Positions 1-11,600 of a stretch of 64,000 bases of DNA are shown here, in pieces. The translations under genes were made by a program, and so were the position numbers. Position 1 is the first letter of the stretch; every line of letters begins with the position of its first letter. Origin of the DNA: Pictodentalium vernedei (taxonomy: Eukaryota > Mollusca > Scaphopoda > Dentaliida > Dentaliidae); contig CM062294.1 of assembly GCA_031216915.1 (NCBI GenBank), forward strand, positions 33,557,128 through 33,621,127, written 5' to 3'. The notes under the pieces were generated by a model. The model made no database searches. It had not been told where the DNA came from and saw only the letters and a program-made list of their open reading frames with translations.

Positions 1-1090
1 TTCGTGACAATCATGGAAAGCATGTACCTCTTGATTTTCATGGTGTGTTCGTGTAAAGTCTACATGTGTAGGGTATTCAATCTTCATTTCAACACAAACG
101 CTTGTGATTTAATGATTGAATATGGCAAATGCAAATGTAAGAAGATATTTGTATGAAGCAGAAATGTGGCGGGCTGTAGGGATGGTGGAGCAAGGAGCTA
201 TCCATTGTTAGGTTGGTGAAGCCCATGGTGTGCACCATACGGTGATCACTAGAGCCTGGGCAAGATTTCAGCAGTATGGCACACCAGTCAGACGACATGG
301 TGGTGGCAGAGACAGGGCAACATCTGCAGCCGAAGACCGCTTTTGGATTATTCAGGCCCGTAGGAATCGCTTTGCCACACCAACCCAGCTTCGCAGTGAC
401 TTTCAGAATGCATCAGGGGTAAATGTTTCGACGCAGACTATCCGGAAAAGGTTGCGCGAAGGTGGTCTCTGATTGAGCAGACCATGTATTCGCATTCCGA
501 TGTCCCAGAACCACCGCCAGGAACGATATGAATGGGCCACGTTGGATGGACCAGAGAAGATTGGCGACCTGTCCTTTTTACAGATGAGTCAAGGTACTGC
601 CTAGACCACACAGATAGGCGTTCTAGGGTATGGAGAAGACCAGGAGAGCGAATCCATGCAGCCAACATTGCTGATCATGACCGCTATGGTGGAGGGTCAA
701 TCATGGTCTGCACAGCGGTGTATTGATGGGAACCTGGATTTCCACGTCAGATTGTATGTAGGTGCAGTGGGTGATAGATTCATTCTGATGGACGATAATG
801 CCAGACCTCATGTTGCCCATGCTGTCGGGGAATACCGACAAAGGGAGGAGACTGGGCGTATGGACTGGCCAGCAACTTGGCAGCAAGCAAGATCCCCTGA
901 CCTCATTCCAATCGAACATGTCTGGAATGAGTTGCAGCTTGCAATTTCAGCCCGTCCAGTCCAGCCAAGAAGTGTCCAGGAGCTTGGTGCCATGCTGGTC
1001 CAAAAATGGAACAACATTCCACAAAGGACCACCAGGAACCTGATTGGGAGCATAAGAAGGATTTGTCAAGCTGTAATCAACAGTAAATGG
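1..1090 (+). mobile_element. Tc1/mariner DNA transposon, decayed transposase
   Basis: A Tc1-type transposase can be followed in pieces over 122-1090. The N-terminal helix-turn-helix region begins at ATG 122 (MANANVRRYLYEAEMWRAVG) and continues in the frame of 230-472. The catalytic core lies in a second frame at 532-726 (VLFTDES, first Asp; then GGGSIMVC). The core returns to the original frame from about 727, with MDDNARPH (second Asp) and SPDLIPIEHVWN (Glu), the usual DD34E layout of the family. It is dead: there is an in-frame TAG at 209-211, a TGA at 470-472 and two frame changes (about 535 and about 726). About five extra residues sit between DWPA and RSPD (about 870-885) compared with relatives I remember. 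The left end is cut off by the window and I could not place the right inverted repeat. The family excises and reinserts at TA dinucleotides. Confidence 0.9.
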
Positions 1091-1359
1091 GTCTCATACT
1101 CGATATTGAACCCATACAAAGTTCGCTCCGTCAACTTTTTGGCAAATTTAAAAAAATTTCTTCTTTTACCAATAATATCCATTTTCCATGACTATCGTAT
1201 TCAAAAGCTAAAAAATAATGTCAAACACAAATAAAATCTTAATTTCTGTACTTAAATCATTAAAGATATAATTAAATAAAAAATATATACACTTTTCATC
1301 ACAATATTTGAACTAAAGCGTAAAACAGGCAGTTGGAAATACTTGGTGCTTAGCCTTAG

Positions 1360-1502
1360 TGTAGCTGTCGAGGTATAAAGGCCATTTACCAACCAGCCTG
1401 GTTGGTCCGGATCTCTTAGTCTCGTGGTAAATCGGTTGCTTTGTGTGCTAGAGGTCGACGGTTCGAACCCCAGCTCCCGCACTTATCTCTCCTCCTGTTA
1501 CA
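1360..1502 (+). repeat. 5' LTR of the TRIM
   Basis: 143 bp, from TG to CA, with short inverted ends (TGTA/TACA). It contains a tRNA-like stretch with an A-box-like TAGTCTCGTGG (1417-1427) and a perfect B box GGTTCGAACCC (1460-1470). Confidence 0.8.
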
Positions 1503-1504
1503 TT

Positions 1505-1522
1505 TGGGGGGTCGTCCTGGAT
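1505..1522 (+). promoter_or_regulatory. Primer-binding site resembling tRNA-Pro
   Basis: It lies two bases 3' of the first LTR. The sequence TGGGGGGTCGTCCTGGAT is the reverse complement of a tRNA-Pro 3' end with two differences. The TT spacer after the LTR's CA is also the arrangement used by proline-primed retroviruses. Confidence 0.75.
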
Positions 1523-1620
1523 CCTCAGTAGTATGTGGCACTGCGGGCGTTTCGACCGCTCTGAGGGAGGAACTTGGGCGAGATTCACATGTGGCGAATC
1601 TCAAAAGAAGGGGAGAGTAG

Positions 1621-1755
1621 TGTAGCGGTCGAGGTATGAAGGCCGTTTACCACTAGCCTGGTTGGTCCGGATCTCTTAGTCTAGTGGTAATCGGTCGCTT
1701 TGTGTGCTAGAGGTGGACGGTTCGAACCCCGCACTTATCTCTCCTCGTAGTTATA
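1621..1755 (+). repeat. 3' LTR of the TRIM
   Basis: About 135 bp, near-duplicate of 1360-1502, directly after a purine tract. Its A box (TAGTCTAGTGG, 1677-1687) and B box (GGTTCGAACCC, 1719-1729) are 53 nt apart end to end, within the range of functional tRNA promoters. It ends at the target duplication CTTAG. Confidence 0.8.
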
Positions 1756-1764
1756 CTTAGTAAA

Positions 1765-3075
1765 CTTTGAGTAGTATATTAACCCAGGGACTTGGTTTGA
1801 ATAAACTTAGATCTGACCTCCTAAGAATGCTGTAACCTGAGAATCAAAGGATTCTGACTGGTGGATCTGGAAAAAAAGATATTTAAAGATTATTTCCCAT
1901 ACTACACAAAGTTAAAATTCAGGCTCCCATAGATAGCCCAATTATTAACCGATAGGCTAGATTGGACAAATTTGAATCTAACCCCTATACGGGTTGTGTA
2001 TATCCTATATTAGAAGATTCTGACTAGTGGTTCTAGAGAGAGTTTTAAAGATTATTTCTCATATTGGACTATGTTAAAATCCGGGCTTCAGTAGGGAGCC
2101 CAAATATTAACAAAGGGACATGGTTTGAACAAACTTGGATCTGAGATCCCTACGGATTCTGTATACCAAATATCAAAAGATTCTGACTGATTAATCTGTA
2201 GTCTATTTTTAAAGATTATTCCTCATGTTGCACTAAGATAACATTCAGGCCCTTATATGGACACCAAATATTAACTGGGGGGGGGGGGGGGGGGGGGGAT
2301 TTGAACAAGTGCGAATTTGACCTCTGTAACGATGTTGTATACAAAATATTAAAAAATTCTGATTGGTGGTTCAGTAGAAGTTTCTTTAAACTGAACTTCT
2401 TAAAATTGAACCATGTTGAAATTCCGTCCCATGTTGTACTCAACCCACACATAAATCAAATTTCAACAGAATGACATCTAGCCTCGCTGTAGTCCTATGC
2501 TGTATACCAAATATCAAAATATTCTGATCAGTTGCTCTGGAGAAGAAGATTTTTTTAATTTTTGAAAATATACTGACCATTTTTTTTTCGATTCCCTCTT
2601 CAGTACAATATGACGCAACCAGTCGCAACTTTTTTTTACCATTCCATTTTACTGGTCCTTAAGATGCTTCACACGACATAACATATCTCAGTTCCATGCA
2701 GTTTTGGGAAAAGTATGCGTTTGCAAATATTTCTATTTTTAACTATTGGTGCCCCCCCCCCCCCCCTTCTTTGCATGAATCATGTACTTATGACTCAATA
2801 GTACCACATACCATATAGATATTTGAGACCCATTATAAAGTAAAAAATATTACCCCACGAACTCCATTTGAACAAACTTGATCCTAACCTTAAAAGGAAG
2901 CTCCGTACCAAATATCAAGTCATTGTAAGAACTGGGCCATGAAAAGATTTTTTCCAAGTTTTGTGAGGTTGGAACAAACTATCACCTCAAATTTAACTGA
3001 AATCGGTCCAGCGGTTTGGGAGAAATCGCAAACACTCCCTTTAAGACGAACGATGCTGTGTCATACATCGACCTC
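1765..3075 (-). mobile_element. Hairpin/tandem-repeat element, family 1, reverse copy
   Basis: The stretch holds degenerate units of about 115-140 bp (ATTCTGACTGGTGGATCTGG, then AAAGATTATT, then GGGACTTGGTTTGAAC, then CTGTATACCAAATATC). These are the reverse complement of the tandem units in the family-1 elements at 38407-40683 and 53282-55342. The part right of 2450 matches the 5' half of those elements in reverse. A run of about 22 G (2279-2300) and a C run (about 2752-2766) interrupt it. It is old and neither end is clear. Confidence 0.6.
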
Positions 3076-5560
3076 GTCTTTGTGTCATATATCACACAGA
3101 AACGAGACCTCGACTTCAATACATCATCTCGAAAACCCGATGGTGGTAATAACCTGTATTTATTTCCATGTTAGATTGTGAACTATGTATTCGCCAACGT
3201 GTCTGTCACTTGTTAAAAAGAACAGAGAAGAGTCTAAATCGTAGAAACAGCCTCATGTAAATTTTTAGTTTGCTGCTGAATCCAGTTTCCATTTGTTAGT
3301 ATACTGTTATTTTGTATAAACATTTGAATTACTGGAAATAAATATTGTTCAGACCAAATTTTTGATAAAAATCGATGAAGTTTCAAAATATTAATTAATC
3401 AATTTCTTCCAAACTGTTGTCCATACAAATAATATGAGATGTGTGTGCAATGAAGTCTGAATTAACTGACATTGCCTGGGTGTTATTCAATACGAATTTA
3501 TACAACAATTTACCCAAAACACTAACGTCTTTTTTGCTGTTGTTTTATAAGGCCGAGTATCTATTTGCGCGAAAGTCCAAATCAGTTGTTTGAAGTTTGG
3601 TCCATTGTGAAATGATTATTGTTTTACTGTACAACATGAGGGTTCGACTCTCGGCAGGGGATCAGAAACCAACATTCTAAATTCATCTAAAACATTATTG
3701 TGGCCTTCGAAAAACACAATTTCCAAACAACGTTGACTGGAATTGGTACATGAAAAGTCGAACAGCCAACAATAGGGAATAGTTGAAAGGGGTGTGGGGT
3801 ATCTAATATACAAAGCAGTACGCGCAAGGTCTGCTTCACCGCATCAAGGTCCCTTTCACCAACTACGAAGCCCGAAGGTAGAAAAACGAAATCGACATAT
3901 TTTTTGTCATTTAAAAAAAAAATGTACAGATGGTCAAAAAATAAAAAGACAAATATAGTCCATCGGGGCGAATAGAGCAGAGGATGGATAGTCCAGTTCC
4001 CAATTGCCTAAACTTTCCACCAGTGTCCTGGATATCTTCCGGAAGCTAAATCAGATTAATTTGCGCCCCGCGTGCACTTCGAAGACTAATATGTGAATGA
4101 CCCGTCTTGTGTAGCCTGGTGAGTGCTTTTAGAGGTGGTTTGTCTAACATTCAGCAACATGGACCGAGTGTGCACTCTATGCTATCGAACACATTCGTTG
4201 GAACAAAAACGGAAATAGGAAGAAATTTTCTATAATAGCCAATGAAACAGCAGGTTGTTCTGAAACCCTCAAAACAGGAAATAGAAGCCATTTGAACCAT
4301 CTTTGAGGGAAATAACAAAATGCTTTAATTTTGGAAGCGAATTTTTGAAATTAAATCCAACACATTCACTATAACTTTCACAAAGAACCGTCACCACCGA
4401 GGGGATCTTTCTTTCCCTGGTCAGTGTATTTTCGTATGTGTGAAAATTGCAAATAATAATTTGATAAATGTGTCATTTGCAGCCAGTTTTCGTTTAGTTT
4501 TACTAAAATCTTCGAATGCAACTTGCAAGTGAAATGGGTACCCGATTCAATGATCGTCATCACGAAACGCTGACGATGCCTGATAATTTCTAATACACTC
4601 CCCTATTTTGATTACATGAAATAGGTTCCGCCAAAGAAAAAGGACTGGTTTTGACAGTCTGTGATGTACAAGAAGATAATAATATGAAATTTAGGCAAAC
4701 CTAAAAGCGAGCGAAAGTGATGCATTGCCATTAGGCCTAAAGTGCTGTAGTCCAATATTGACTGGTAAAGAATAGGGGACCAACCAAATTTCGTGATAAC
4801 TATTTTTATCTGCGTTTTGATTGGAAGGTACAGTATGTGAAGGGTGGATTACTACCAAAACAGCCGCCACTGCGGGAGTGACTACAAGTGTAGAGGATTA
4901 AAACCCACGGCGGACTCGCTTGTCCATGTGTGCAATCACTGCGATCTCAAGCGACGGGGATTAGTGACGTACAGAAAAAAGAACAATGAAATTCATTGGT
5001 CGAGCGGTGTCACCTCGACAATGAGTGACTGAGATTATATTGAAAAATCATCTGATGTGAATGTAATGCATAATCCATTGTATATATGTACAAGTTGAAA
5101 GTCAAGTTGAAAATATGTTATTGTTGAGTTTTTTTTAAGTATGCCTACCAATGGCAATGTAAGCCTTCAAAATTTCAATTCCGCTGCACAGATCTGATGA
5201 TAAAGACGTTTTGACAGATCACAACAAACTACAAATTCAACAACACATTGTTAAACTTTATTTCATATCGAAAAGAAATCCAATGCGATATTGATGAAGA
5301 AATAATACGTCCTAAGTTAGTTTGGTTTCGGCAGTCATCATATAAGCACAAATTGTGCATCTCTTATAAAAGTGTTTTTTTTTGGGGGGTGGGGGGGGGG
5401 GGGGGGTGGGAGTGGGGGGTGGGCAATTCAATTTCTCGACTCCAGATCACAAAGACTGTTAAAAAGAAATAGGCCTGTATTTATATGTACCTGTACAAAC
5501 TAAAATTAATGATTGCATCTGGAAATCTTTTCATATTTATGAACGCCCTTGTGAAGATTC
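3076..5560. other. Unassigned non-coding stretch
   Basis: No recognisable gene, RNA or element. The open frames are short (under 75 codons), do not resemble any family I know and lack splice or codon support. A G-rich tract lies at 5379-5420. Confidence 0.5.
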
Positions 5561-6270
5561 GACTGAGCCTTCCTCTTCAGAAAATAAACTATTACTGCAG
5601 CCCACGTACTGGCCTATTTGTTTATACTTTACTGGCTACAGACCCCCTACCAGGAGAGGAAAGCTCCAGGGATGTACATGTAGAATTTTGAATAAAGGGT
5701 AACCCTATCCAAGAAAAATAATGAACTCCTGAGTTGAACCGTCCCAAAGGCCTACAGTTACTGGGTTAAAATAAAAAATGCATTGGTTGCGAATTTCCAC
5801 TCGACGAGAGAATTTAAATGAACAGCATATGTATATGTATGCTACTGTGATTTTCAGCATTGAAATGACCAAAAACGCGAACGAAATGTCGACTTGAGAC
5901 GGTTGTTTTGTGATGAATAAACATTTGAAGAAATATGCGAAAGGGCATTTACTCTAATGAAATACATTTTGTGGGGATAATTCAAGTTGCAAATATTTAG
6001 CGAACAGAAAACAACGAAGAATGGTTCTAGCCTTATTTGTTTATTTGTATGCTAAGAACGAAAATGTTAATTCTAGTCCGAACACATGCTCTTAACCAAA
6101 CACAAGGCACCATCTGCCCACCCAAGTTTGGACCAGTTGTTGAAACCAAGTTCCGTTTAAAATTCACGATTCCAAGAGAAACCATGGGAGAGGACATACA
6201 GACATGGTGATTTAAATAAATGCACGTCCTTGTAGGAACATTTGGAAACAAAGAGTGCTGATCTACTGAT
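5560..6270 (+). repeat. Dispersed repeat, inverted partner of 15745-16330
   Basis: This block recurs about 10 kb away in opposite orientation. For example GCGAATTTCCACTC near 5790 matches GAGTGGAAATTCGC near 16211. The stretch around 6005-6060 (AGAATGGTTCTAGCC, TTTGTTTATTTGTATGC) is reversed at about 15925-15960. The copies are diverged with small gaps. I recognise no coding sequence, so the class is unknown. Confidence 0.6.
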
Positions 6271-6754
6271 GTAGACATTTATCTAGAGCACCAGATTGTG
6301 GGACTGGGGCAAACTGGAACTTACTCCACATTCTCCTTGGCGAGAGATATGTGATACTTTTCTTCTCCGTAAACGTAGTCTCCCATTTGAATTCGATTAA
6401 CTTTGGCTGTTAGAGTTTATTTTACCCTTTGCCTGGAATCATCTTCCAAACCTGCTTAGCTTACGGGGATTTTTAAATAGGAGCTGCCATATATATTTTT
6501 CGTTTTAGTTGGCTTCTACTATTTGTTTCAGGGGGGGGGGGGGGGGTACACAAAAATTCATAGGCCCTACTACAGGATTTCCGGATTTTCTCTTCCTTTT
6601 TTGGGGGGAAGGGGGGGGGGGGGGAATCTCACTTTTATGTCCATAGGCCAAAATGAAGCCTATGGTTTTGACAGCTAATGTGAATCGAATTTGATTCGCA
6701 TTGGCTACAGTTGAAACTAGAAGTCTTGTCACAGTTAGCGCAGAACATGCTCGT

Positions 6755-7005
6755 TAGTTAGTGCGCTCCTTACTGCAGTAAAAGGAAATAATCCACTGAA
6801 ATACACAAGGATGGTTTCGCAAAGTAATACAAAATATAAAGCATATGCAAAGTTTCATCGCATGGATCAGCGGGTTGTACCCTGTGGTCCATGTGATGAA
6901 AGTTTGCAAGTATATCTTGTAGTATTGACAGGGACTGGAGTGCACTTATCCAGCACGCAATTTTTTCAGAACAGTGCACAAAAGTGTGACAGGACTTCTA
7001 TCTAG
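6755..7005. repeat. Foldback repeat
   Basis: An imperfect palindrome centred near 6877 has arms of about 60 bp (CAAAGTTTCATCGCATGG against CCATGTGATGAAAGTTTGC). Both strands therefore encode look-alike short frames, which are artefacts of the palindrome. It is probably a MITE, with the outer ends not fixed. Confidence 0.55.
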
Positions 7006-7122
7006 TTTCAACTGTATCAGAAAGCTTATTTTACTCTTTGTCTGGCATCATCAAACCTGCAAAGGGCTTATGTGAATGTTGAAATAGGTCTTACAGGGCA
7101 TAATTTCTTTGTTTTCTTTTTT

Positions 7123-7521
7123 TATGCCCCCCCAACTTAAGTCGGGTGGCATATAGTGTTTGAAGTGTGCGTTTGTCCGTCCGTGTGTGTGTCTGAGCCA
7201 ATAATTCGAAAACTGTTAGGGTCACAGTCATCAAACTTCACACAATTATAAAGGACCATGGGAGGATGTGTCACACACCATAGCCGGGTTTGTACCTTCA
7301 AGGTCAAGGTCACATTTCAAGGTCACACTAAAAATCGGTCAATATTCGTGTCTCAGCCATAACTCAGAAATGAACCCTAGTACAATTGTAAAACTTTTTA
7401 CAAATGTTAAGGACAGTCAGAAGGTGTGTCGCATATAATAGTTTCTGCCGCATCTGCAAGGTGAAGGTCACGGGGGGGGGGGGGGGAGGGGGCATGTGTT
7501 ACCTCAGTAACATTCTTCTTG
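7123..7521 (+). mobile_element. Hairpin-ended element, family 3
   Basis: It starts with a near-perfect hairpin (7123-7154, TATGCC arms around the centre ACTTAAGT), followed by GTCCGTCCGTGTGTGTG. It ends with the hairpin TGTTAC-CTCA-GTAACA (7497-7512) and then TTCTTCTTG before TTTC. The body has repeated AAGGTCAAGGTCAC motifs and a G run (7471-7486). The architecture matches families 1, 2 and 4, although the sequences do not. Confidence 0.55.
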
Positions 7522-7529
7522 TTTCTTTC

Positions 7530-8324
7530 TTTTTCTTAGGGGGTTTTACTAAAATTGTGTTATATCAGAGGCACAGCCAGGATTTCCTATTGATGGGGGC
7601 ATAATTTGTGGGAGGAGGAGCCAGGCTGATATGTGCCACAGGCATATCTGATGGCTGTAGGTCTGAGGTGGGGGCTGGGTACTGGGTATGGCCCTCCCAT
7701 TGATAGGGTTTGGGGTCCTTAGGCATATTTATTTCACATGTTTTCCTACAATAATTTTTATAACGCGGAAAAGGGGAATCGGTAAAAGACTAAATTATGG
7801 TGTTGAAGATTTTTGAGCCAACAACTATTTTGAGAAAAGATTATTATCATCTCTTGGACCTTGAGCAACTGCAAAATGATGAAAGAAATAATATTTGTTT
7901 GCGACCATTTTTATGACTTGACTGCGTTGTTATTCTTTAATTGTTTGTCAGTAATAAACTCCTGATTAATGTTTATCTGTTTCTGCTTTCTGTTTCACGA
8001 TTACCCACTATCAATTAAGCTATTACCAACAGTAGGTGTTAAAACAGATGTTAGGTGTGATAAATTGATGCTTTCGCAGAAAAACAAATTCTGTGCAAAA
8101 TGTTCTCAGCTGAAACTGTTGGCAACTATAGCCGTGGATATAGGGGGACTAGGTGCGAGATGTTGCCACGAAAGTCACCACAATGGCCCAACTCACTCGG
8201 TATTAAAGTTATTCATATATCTTTTGTGTCAAATCATGGTGTTTAACCCTCATTGAAACGGGCGAATCCTAATCTCTGTTTTAGAAGCAAAAATGATAAT
8301 GACACGAGTATTTCTTTTTTTTTT
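7530..8324. other. Non-coding stretch, nothing recognised
   Basis: No gene or element assigned. The 95-codon frame at 7969-8256 has no family resemblance or supporting features. Confidence 0.4.
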
Positions 8325-8854
8325 AGCTCACCTGACTGAAAGTCAGTGTGAGCTATTTCTGTCACTTGGTGTCTGTCGTCCATCGCACGGCATCCATCGT
8401 ACGTAGCTTTTACAAAACAATCTTCTCACAAACCAATGGCCCAAATTGAAACATATATGGGCAACACCATCTTGGGGGTATTGTGTTTTAGTTTTTTTCA
8501 AAAGGGGTCTCCGCCCTTTTTGGGCGTGGTCTTATTCCCAAATATGATGAAATTCTTTAAAAATCTTCTTCTCATGAACCAGCAGTAGCAGAGACTTGAT
8601 ATTTGGTGTGCAGCTTACTTTTTAGGTGTAGACTCAGATTGTTCAAGAGAAGGTCGAGGAGCTATATTTGCCTTTGTTACGGGATGGGCAAGAATTTCGC
8701 CGACCAAAATTTATATTTTTAAAAACGAGAGGCAGATTTGAACCAAATTTGATGTGAGGGCTTATTAGGTCATAAGTACTTAATTTATGCAAAAAATTTT
8801 TCCTGTCGCCCCATGGGAACTGCAGGAGCTAAAAATAGGGGGGGGGGGGGGGGG
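8325..8854 (+). mobile_element. Family-1 hairpin element, 5' part only
   Basis: It begins with the family-1 hairpin AGCTCACCTGACT / AGTCAGTGTGAGCT, then runs through the conserved 5' half (TAGCAGAGACTTGATATTTG; GGGCTTATTAGGTCATAAGT). It stops at a G run (8839-8854) against LTR-like sequence. The tandem-array half and the 3' hairpin are absent. Confidence 0.75.
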
Positions 8855-9660
8855 TGTTACGGTATGGAAATATTATTGATATTGGTAACAGAAAGAAATC
8901 TGAGAATCAGCAACAATAACTATGAATTTAACTATTCTGAAATTTAATTAAAAAAAAAATTAATATAAAAAAAACGATACAATGATCTTTTACTTTAATT
9001 GGTTTATAGAAAATAAAAACAGTGGTACTTATCAATTATTGAATTAGTCCAAAGTACAGTTTGACAGAATCCAGTGGTGAAGAATCTTGTGAAGAAAGTT
9101 ACCGGCTGGTAGTATTAAATCGAAGAATGTCTCTTCAGAAACAGTATCCCATAGATTTGTAATAAAATTTTCTCTTACAAATTTCAGCAGTCTCCAATAA
9201 AATATAATAAAACGCTCTGCAAAATTCAAATGGAGTAAAAATCCAAGAACTATTGGCTCCACAGGTAATTTCCAAATAATCCAGTAGAATCCTGGCTTTT
9301 CACAAAATAATATTCTGTTTCACAGAAAGTATAAATTCTCTTTTCCATGACGAATAGATTCTCTTCAAAATTCTCTTTTGGAATCAATCTTCCAAAATCA
9401 CAAAGAAGCACTGCTTCTATAATAAATGCACTGTTCTAAAACAATAATAATTTCCAATGGAAACAAGTTGGCACAGCTACCTAATATTTCTTTTGTTCTC
9501 TGTCATGAAAACAAGCCCTATAAAATTACACCAAGTTCGGTTTTGATGAGAACAGCTCAGTAAAACAGTACCAATATCTGGATATTGGGACGGTTTTGAA
9601 ACAGTCCCAATAACTAGATATTTGTACGATTGTCACGGTACTGTAATCATAACCATTCAA
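8855..9660 (+). repeat. LTR-like repeat related to the solo LTR at 14439-15143
   Basis: It starts TGTTACGGTATGG and is about 80 percent alike to 14439-14740 over its first few hundred bases. The right boundary is uncertain. A hairpin occurs at about 9576-9622 (two ATATTGGGAC-type arms). It is an old fragment of an LTR element. Confidence 0.45.
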
Positions 9661-9827
9661 AAGTAAAGATGCTGTAAAGGAGGTGTGAAAAACTTTCTAA
9701 CACATGAATTATCGACAAGCTTTTCTCGACTGAGCTACTGAATTGAGTGTGCATCGTGTCCAAATTTTTATGTACTTTTTAACTTTTTTGTTGCTTTTAA
9801 TAACCAACAGCCCTGGTAACCTAAAAA

Positions 9828-10056
9828 GGACTCCTGTGGAAAACCTCGGAAGTGAAGCATTGCTTGTTTGCTGTGGTAAACAAGTTCAGTTTTACTGGTA
9901 AAATAGGACCTGGTCACCAGTGCCCGGGGTAGAAGTCCCCTAAAATGGGCAGCATGGGTGTAAACGATTGTCTAAACCTGACTTTACACCTTTTTTTGCG
10001 GTCACAATTAGCCATAGCTGCAGAAAAGTGACCTTAAACACCAGTAAATAAATAAA
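9828..10056 (+). mobile_element. SINE-like retroposon with unclassified head
   Basis: A 229-bp insertion flanked by the 11-bp duplication TAACCTAAAAA (9817-9827 and 10057-10067). Its 3' end, a GGTCAC-ATTAGCCAT stretch and then GTGACCTTAAACACCAGTAA followed by a TAAA-type tail, is shared with the tRNA-headed SINEs at 47575, 59669 and 62164. I see no B box or 5S match in its head, so it may be a different SINE or a truncated LINE 3' end. Confidence 0.7.
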
Positions 10057-10517
10057 TAACCTAAAAAAACGTCCTTTTTCAAATATTAAGACGGCAATCA
10101 GGCACCACCACCCGCCACCCCTGAGGGAAAGCGAACCTCTTCTTCTGATAAAAAAAAGAATTATTCTTCCAAATGCTTTAAAAATGAACGATTATTAAAT
10201 TTATCTGCCATACTTTCGATGAGGGATTGAATAAGTGTTCCACCCTTGAGCTGAGACATTATATTAGCGGGAGAACACATTACGTCATGATGTGAGTTCA
10301 CTTTGAAGCCACAGATCTGTTCACAATATCTGAACTCCTGATGCGTGTCATAACTTCAATAGACTTTCTAGCAAGCAAACAATGGGTTATGCCCATTTTG
10401 TTTTTCGGGGGTAGAGCAAAGCAAAAAGTGTTTTAAAATGTGGTTTTACTCGTGTCAAACTTTCTAAAATATAATTTTTTTGACTAGTTAACATTGAGGG
10501 GCTGTGAATTAAATCAC

Positions 10518-10592
10518 ATATATCACTATTTTGTGTACTATATGGGTAAATAATTGTACAGTTGTGCAGCAGTACACAAAATAGTGATATAT
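10518..10592. repeat. Hairpin with perfect 22-bp stem
   Basis: ATATATCACTATTTTGTGTA and its exact complement (10518-10539 and 10571-10592) enclose a 31-nt loop. It sits 11 bp upstream of the 10604 element. Confidence 0.75.
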
Positions 10593-10603
10593 CTATTACT
10601 TAT

Positions 10604-11319
10604 TACACCCCACTTTCGAAGAAAATGGGGGTATACTGGATTACATCCGTCCGTCCTTCCATCTGTCTGTCCGTCCATCCGTGTGTGAGTCCGTCCGAGA
10701 ATATTCATAAGTAAATTATTATTTTTTATAATGTTTATTGGTCATAGGTATGCCCACACTAGTTATTTTTTTATTATTACTTGTTCACTTAGATATTGTG
10801 TCCGTCCGAGCCAATTTTTTTCTGTTCAGCGTGTATCTCGGGTATCGAATGTTCTATTGCAATCAAATTTGCCATGAACACTGCTTATGGTGCAGGTTTT
10901 ACTAAAAGGATTCAATGATATTTCTCACATTCTCTTTTTTAGAGTTATCCCCCTTTTTTGACTTAGAAATTGTAGGAAATAGACATTATTTGTCTGTTCA
11001 GCCTGTATCTCAGGTATGGGTTATTGGATTTCAGTGAAATATGGCATGCAGTTTGCCTATGACTAAGGCTTCTGCCTCATTGCACAAAACTGCCAAACAC
11101 CAAACAATTTACCAAACCTTTTGACTTAGAAATTATTGAAAACTTTCGAAGAAAATGGGGGGGGGGGGGGGGGGTATACTGGATTGCGTCCGTCCATCTG
11201 TGCATCCGTCCGTAAGTCCATACAAGAATATTCATAAATAATATTTGTTGGTCATAGGTATGCCCACAAAAGGCGGTACACCACGTTGGGGTATGCACTG
11301 GACGAAAGTCCAGCTCTTG
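10604..11319 (+). mobile_element. Hairpin-ended element, family 4
   Basis: 5' hairpin TACACCCCACTTTC / GAAAATGGGGGTA (10604-10633), then CATCCGTCCGTCC and further CCGTCC tracts. A partial second copy of the 5' motif (CTTTCGAAGAAAATGGGG) at about 11143 carries an expanded G run (to 11174). The element ends at hairpin CTGGAC-GAAA-GTCCAG (11298-11313) and then CTCTTG (to 11319) followed by TTTA. It is non-coding. Confidence 0.65.
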
Positions 11320-11465
11320 TTTATTTTTTACAATATTCTCTTGTTGATCGAAATGGACCTATGTACTCCTCACTTCGCGCTATGTTTTGTAGCGAATAAT
11401 AGCACGATTTTGCTGCAATTTCTTTGTAAAAGATTTATGGGATAAACAAAATAAATGTGTACATG

Positions 11466-11585
11466 TAGTGTTTTCAAGTAAAAAATTTATTCTCGTAGGA
11501 TTAAGAATCAAACCGACTTGCCAGGGGCTCGTCGTTTTCATTCTTAATCCTACTCGTAGAATAAATTTTTTACCTGTAAACACTA
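11466..11585. mobile_element. Palindromic MITE with TA-type ends
   Basis: 120 bp with inverted arms of about 46 bp that begin TAGTGTTT and end AAACACTA, enclosing a short spacer. The TA at the ends suggests a Tc1/mariner-type target site. Confidence 0.7.
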
Positions 11586-11600
11586 TAAGTTTATTCTATA

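Larger units (their letters stand above)
1360..1755 (+). mobile_element. TRIM-type miniature LTR retroelement with tRNA-like LTRs
   Basis: Two direct repeats, 1360-1502 and 1621-1755, begin TGTAGC and end GTTACA or GTTATA. They enclose only about 118 bp. Two bases after the first repeat lies an 18-nt primer-binding site (1505-1522, TGGGGGGTCGTCCTGGAT), a 16/18 match to the tRNA-Pro site of gammaretroviruses. A purine tract (about 1603-1617) precedes the second repeat. The whole unit is flanked by the 5-bp duplication CTTAG (1355-1359 and 1756-1760). There is no coding capacity, so it would depend on enzymes from a full LTR element. Each LTR carries Pol III-like A and B boxes. The two LTRs differ at roughly a tenth of their positions, so the insertion is not fresh. 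It is a fossil, and the structure (duplication, ends, primer site, tract) is complete. Confidence 0.85.

Noticed and set aside
6754-7005. Mirror-like frames on both strands
   Set aside because: They are produced by an imperfect palindrome. The similarity between the two peptides is structural, not coding.
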